A DNA stretch of 7,992 nt from Nanobdellota archaeon (GTDB taxonomy: Archaea; Nanobdellota; Nanobdellia; Pacearchaeales; GW2011-AR1). The stretch spans positions 1-7,992 of the forward strand of contig JAUYDD010000135.1 of the NCBI GenBank assembly GCA_030704765.1, in the 5' to 3' direction. The translations under genes and the position numbers were made by a program. The stretch's first letter is position 1. Each line of letters starts with the position of its first letter. Below are positions 5,383 through 7,992 of this stretch, piece after piece. The notes beneath the pieces are model-generated. The model searched no databases, had not been told where the DNA came from, and saw nothing but the letters and a program-made list of their open reading frames with translations.

Positions 5383-5406
5383 AATAAAATATATATTATA
5401 AAACAA

Positions 5407-7206
5407 ATGGCTGAAAAAAACAAAGAAGAAAAAAATTATGAAACAGGCCTTGATAATAAGAAATATCAGAATCCAGATATTAAAGGACCTGTCAATCAAA
5501 TGACTCCTGAACAAGAAAAAGAAATGCAAAAAGTCAGGGAAAAACTTGAGGACATAAAAAAATATATAGTGACAAAATATAAATCAGTGACAGCAATAGG
5601 TATTATTCCCCCTCAAGCAGCAGCTATTTTTGATGATGAGAATGAACTTACAGAAGCTGAAAGAAAATCAAAACCAATGCATCTTACAGTCATTCTAGAG
5701 GATGAGAAAGAAAAAGAATTCAACGATATAAGGAAGGATATTATAAAGAAGATTGCTGAGACAAAACAGAATATCTGGCTCAATCTATTCCTTGAAAAAG
5801 ATTTATGGGATATATGCATGGATTCTAAATACGATATAATTGAAGCAATTGGCATGTGTTTTCCATTGCATGATAAAGGCATATTAGGAGCTTTAAGAGT
5901 AGCTCAGATTCACAAGTCTCTTTGCTTGAAAAAATTCGAGAAATATGTCTATTCTTTTGTAATTGGTGGAAGCTTAGTTAGAGGAGAAGTCATAAAGACT
6001 AGTGATGTTGATGTCTATATCATTATCGATGATACAGATGTAAAAAGAATGCCAAGATTGGAATTAAAAGAAAAATTAAGGAATATAATCTATAGTTATG
6101 TTATGCAGGCAGGAGACTTGGCAGGAGTAAAAAACAAATTATCTCCTCAAGTCTATCTTTTGACAGAGTTCTGGGAAGGAGTCAAAGATGCAAATCCAAT
6201 TTTCTATACATTCTTAAGAGACGGAGTTCCGCTTTATGATAGAGGGGGATTCTTGCCTTGGAAACTATTATTGAAGATGGGTAAGATAAAGCCTTCACCT
6301 GAATCAATTGATATGTTCATGTCTATGGGTGATAAGACAACTGAGATTGTTAAAAGAAGATTGCTGGATATAGTTATAGGGGACATTTATTGGGGAGTTA
6401 TTACTCCAAGCCAAGCATTATTGATGTTATACGGACTTCCTCCTACAAATGTCTATGAGACAGTAAAAGAGATGAAAAGGATATTTGTTGAAAAAGAAAA
6501 GATGCTTGAGAAAAAATATGTGGATATATTAGAGGAAATTGCAATTAAATATTACAAAGGTTATGAGCATGAAAAAGTAAAAGAAGTTTCAGGAAAAGAT
6601 GTTGACAGATTATTAAAAGACTTTGAAGATTATCTTAAAAGATTGAAAGAATTAAGGGAAGATATAGAAAAACAAATGATGAAAAAGACCTTTGATGAAG
6701 TTTCAGAAAATATATTCAAGATAATGAAATCTTTATTTGGAGAAAAAGCTGAAGATGATCTTATACATGATTATGAAAAAGAGATAATAAACAAAGGAAA
6801 AGGCAATCCAAAATATCTTCATACATTGAATGAATTAGTCAAATTGAAAAAAGACTATAAAGCAAAAAAGATACCTGGAAAATATGAGTTTGAGAAACTA
6901 AGAAGAGATTCTGTATACCTTGTTGAAGGATTAGTTGAATATGGGCAAAGAAAAGAATTAGGATTATTAGAAAAGACTAAAGTCATATTGACAGCAAAAG
7001 GAAAACCAGCTGAACTATTCTTGACAAATCCTATGTTCTTAGTGCATGAGAACAAGGTAAAAAGAATACAAGATAAGATAATAGATTCAGATATAAATGA
7101 TTTGAACAAAGCTTTAGCAGAGCATAAAGGCCATAATTCTAAGTTAGACAACAGGACAATGGATCTTTTAAGGGCAGAACTAGGTGATTTTGATATACAT
7201 ATATAA
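5407..7206 (+). CDS. Polymerase-beta-type nucleotidyltransferase domain protein, 599 residues
   Basis: The nucleotidyltransferase signature is at residues 187-204: GGSLVRG followed by SDVDVYI. G188-S189 and D200-x-D202 are the phosphate-binding and metal-binding residues of the family. The third carboxylate is uncertain; E254 after the strand QVYLLTE is a candidate. The region to about residue 310 (FLRDGVPLYDRGG, then PWKLLLKMGKIKPSPE) is the usual helical follow-on of this archaeal group. Residues 1-60 are very charged with a probable helix, 60-150 form an alpha/beta region (MHLTVILEDEKEKEFN), and about 365-475 are lysine/glutamate-rich and probably coiled coil. At 599 residues it is far longer than minimal MNT proteins. 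The nucleotide and acceptor are unknown. From memory, similar proteins occur widely in Woesearchaeota; I cannot verify this here. It is divergent from the AbrB-like bicistron and 56 bases upstream of the methyltransferase gene. Confidence 0.85.
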   Translation: MAEKNKEEKNYETGLDNKKYQNPDIKGPVNQMTPEQEKEMQKVREKLEDIKKYIVTKYKSVTAIGIIPPQAAAIFDDENELTEAERKSKPMHLTVILEDEKEKEFNDIRKDIIKKIAETKQNIWLNLFLEKDLWDICMDSKYDIIEAIGMCFPLHDKGILGALRVAQIHKSLCLKKFEKYVYSFVIGGSLVRGEVIKTSDVDVYIIIDDTDVKRMPRLELKEKLRNIIYSYVMQAGDLAGVKNKLSPQVYLLTEFWEGVKDANPIFYTFLRDGVPLYDRGGFLPWKLLLKMGKIKPSPESIDMFMSMGDKTTEIVKRRLLDIVIGDIYWGVITPSQALLMLYGLPPTNVYETVKEMKRIFVEKEKMLEKKYVDILEEIAIKYYKGYEHEKVKEVSGKDVDRLLKDFEDYLKRLKELREDIEKQMMKKTFDEVSENIFKIMKSLFGEKAEDDLIHDYEKEIINKGKGNPKYLHTLNELVKLKKDYKAKKIPGKYEFEKLRRDSVYLVEGLVEYGQRKELGLLEKTKVILTAKGKPAELFLTNPMFLVHENKVKRIQDKIIDSDINDLNKALAEHKGHNSKLDNRTMDLLRAELGDFDIHI

Positions 7207-7231
7207 TCTTATATCTTCTTCATAAAAACAA

Positions 7232-7239
7232 TCTATATA
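7232..7239 (+). promoter_or_regulatory. TATA-like box for the methyltransferase gene
   Basis: tctatata is centred about 27 bases before the ATG at 7263, the window's usual leaderless spacing. The surrounding sequence is TA-rich, so the exact octamer is uncertain. The ATG at 7241 is out of frame. Confidence 0.4.
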
Positions 7240-7262
7240 TATGGCTAGTAATATAAAATATC

Positions 7263-7838
7263 ATGATTGGAAAAAGATTCAAGGATATTGCAAAAAAACA
7301 TTTATCTACAGTTGGGACCATAAATCCTAGTTCAAGGTTTTTAGTTGATAGGGTGGTTAGTTATATTAGAGGAAAAAATATCGTTGAATGGGGAGCTGGA
7401 AATGGATGCGTTACAAGAGGGATATTGGATTATTTATATGAAAATCACCCAGATGATGGGCATTTGACAGCATTTGAATTACTAAATGAGTTTATTCCAT
7501 TTCTTGAAGACCTTAAAAGAGTAAGAAATGGTTCTAGACTAACTGTAGTGAATGATGATGCAGCAAAGCTTGAGGCTTATGTTAGTGATTGTGACTGCTT
7601 AGTATCAGGGCTTCCGTTAGCAATAATCAGGAGAAAATCTAAAGATAAGTATGAGGCTTTATTAGAACAAGCATCAAGAGTTCCCCTATTCATACAGTTC
7701 CAATATAATTTTATTTCAAGGAATAGGTATAGAAAATATTTTTCTGATGTCAGGTTAAGGCCAGAATTCAGGAATTTCCCACCTGCATATATTTATGTAT
7801 GTTCAAATAATTCAAGAGCTGCTCCAGAAATACGCTAG
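7263..7838 (+). CDS. SAM-dependent methyltransferase, PmtA/KsgA-like
   Basis: The 191-residue protein is a class I Rossmann methyltransferase. Motif I is VEWGAGNG (41-48), with T51; the acidic residue after strand 2 is E72 (LTAFELLNEF); D98-D99-A100 fits motif III; SGLPL (115-119) and QFQYN (145-149) followed by FPPAYIYV (172-179) are characteristic of the phospholipid N-methyltransferase (PmtA, COG3963) group, which is related to rRNA adenine dimethylases. In bacteria PmtA methylates phosphatidylethanolamine to phosphatidylcholine. Archaea have ether lipids, so the substrate here is open: a lipid head group, rRNA or a small molecule. The full length is close to the family's about 190-200 residues. 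W43 replaces the usual L in VELGxGtG. It lies 56 bases after the nucleotidyltransferase gene and may be co-transcribed. Composite element copy 3 begins 14 bases after its stop. Confidence 0.8.
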   Translation: MIGKRFKDIAKKHLSTVGTINPSSRFLVDRVVSYIRGKNIVEWGAGNGCVTRGILDYLYENHPDDGHLTAFELLNEFIPFLEDLKRVRNGSRLTVVNDDAAKLEAYVSDCDCLVSGLPLAIIRRKSKDKYEALLEQASRVPLFIQFQYNFISRNRYRKYFSDVRLRPEFRNFPPAYIYVCSNNSRAAPEIR

Positions 7839-7851
7839 AGTGTTTGAAAAT

Positions 7852-7992
7852 ATCAAAAAAACAATGGGCCACCACACCCTAAAGGTTTTTTGCCACAGCT
7901 AAAAAATCGCCTGCTGGCGAGTGTGGTTTGATTGGCCCTTGTTTTTAGGATGCTCGAGAATTGAAAACTGTAACATTTGCTACGGCCACATG
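7852..7992 (+). repeat. Composite palindromic element, copy 3 (cut by window end)
   Basis: It starts atc plus seven A (7852-7861). The basal stem 7857-7871 pairs with 7933-7946 around one bulged T (7865); then ccacac/gtgtgg (7872-7877, 7921-7926), an A/T-rich inner hairpin and a second perfect 5-bp hairpin (tcgcc/ggcga) with loop tgct, and unpaired tttgat (7927-7932). The joint tttttaggatgc ends at 7953. Module 2 follows: tcgagaattgaaaa at 7954-7967, identical to copy 1, and the next bases match copy 1 with two differences until about 7986, where a different inner hairpin begins (ccacatg). The closing arms lie outside the window. Module 1 is an inverted near-copy of the one at 4054-4154. Confidence 0.85.

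Noticed and set aside
5311..5529. Minus-strand open frame rich in F and I
   Set aside because: It lies antisense to the start and promoter of the nucleotidyltransferase gene; its hydrophobic composition comes from reading A-rich DNA backwards.
5613..7151. Minus-strand open frames at 5613-5882 and 6855-7151
   Set aside because: Both are antisense within the well-supported nucleotidyltransferase gene and show the serine/phenylalanine-rich bias typical of such shadows.
4054..7953. Composite transposon or IS200/IS605 element
   Set aside because: Inverted repeats flank the block, but no TnpA, TnpB or other transposase is encoded inside and no target-site duplication is visible.

Overview
The window looks like the chromosome of an AT-rich, small-genome archaeon, most likely a DPANN lineage of the Woesearchaeota/Pacearchaeota kind. 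Three things suggest this. Most genes have a TATA-like octamer about 25-28 bases before the ATG and no Shine-Dalgarno, which is the leaderless archaeal pattern. There is a TFS/RpoM-type two-zinc-ribbon protein. The 599-residue nucleotidyltransferase protein resembles proteins I know from DPANN archaea. The lineage is an inference; no rRNA or tRNA is visible.

Layout: (1-139) the 3' end of a plus-strand gene. (140-338) non-coding, with short tandem hairpins and a promoter. (339-2026) three plus-strand genes: an unknown 159-residue protein, a TFS-like zinc-ribbon protein and a two-helix membrane protein, each with its own leaderless promoter. (2027-2392) a convergent intergenic region packed with palindromes. 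(2393-3917) two minus-strand genes of unknown function. (3918-4123) a palindrome-rich spacer. (4124-5180) a minus-strand bicistron: a 55-residue AbrB-like DNA-binding protein overlapping a 298-residue protein with a JAMM/MPN-like HxH motif. (5181-5406) a divergent promoter region. (5407-7838) a plus-strand nucleotidyltransferase-domain protein followed by a PmtA/KsgA-like SAM methyltransferase. (7839-7992) another palindromic element, cut by the window end.

The most unusual content is a composite palindromic element present three times: 2170-2326 plus, 3937-4154 minus, and 7852 to beyond 7992 plus. Each copy starts with ATC and exactly seven A, has a long stem-loop (module 1), a constant TTTTTAGGATGC joint, and then a second stem-loop (module 2). 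The frame is constant, but the hairpin sequences change while pairing is kept. Module 1 at 2170 has almost no primary sequence in common with the other two, yet keeps the A7/T5 basal stem, an inner hairpin and an unpaired TTTGA(T) on the 3' side. Such compensatory exchange argues that the folded form (RNA or single-stranded DNA) is what matters. One copy carries two extra hairpins, supplies the last nine codons of the JAMM-like gene, and overlaps the promoter of the next gene.

A second notable feature is the leader of the AbrB-like gene, with three ATGTAT half-sites spaced exactly 11 bases apart; the Shine-Dalgarno is the loop of the palindrome. This suggests autoregulation of the AbrB/JAMM-like pair. 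No transposase, integrase, CRISPR array or structural RNA gene was found.
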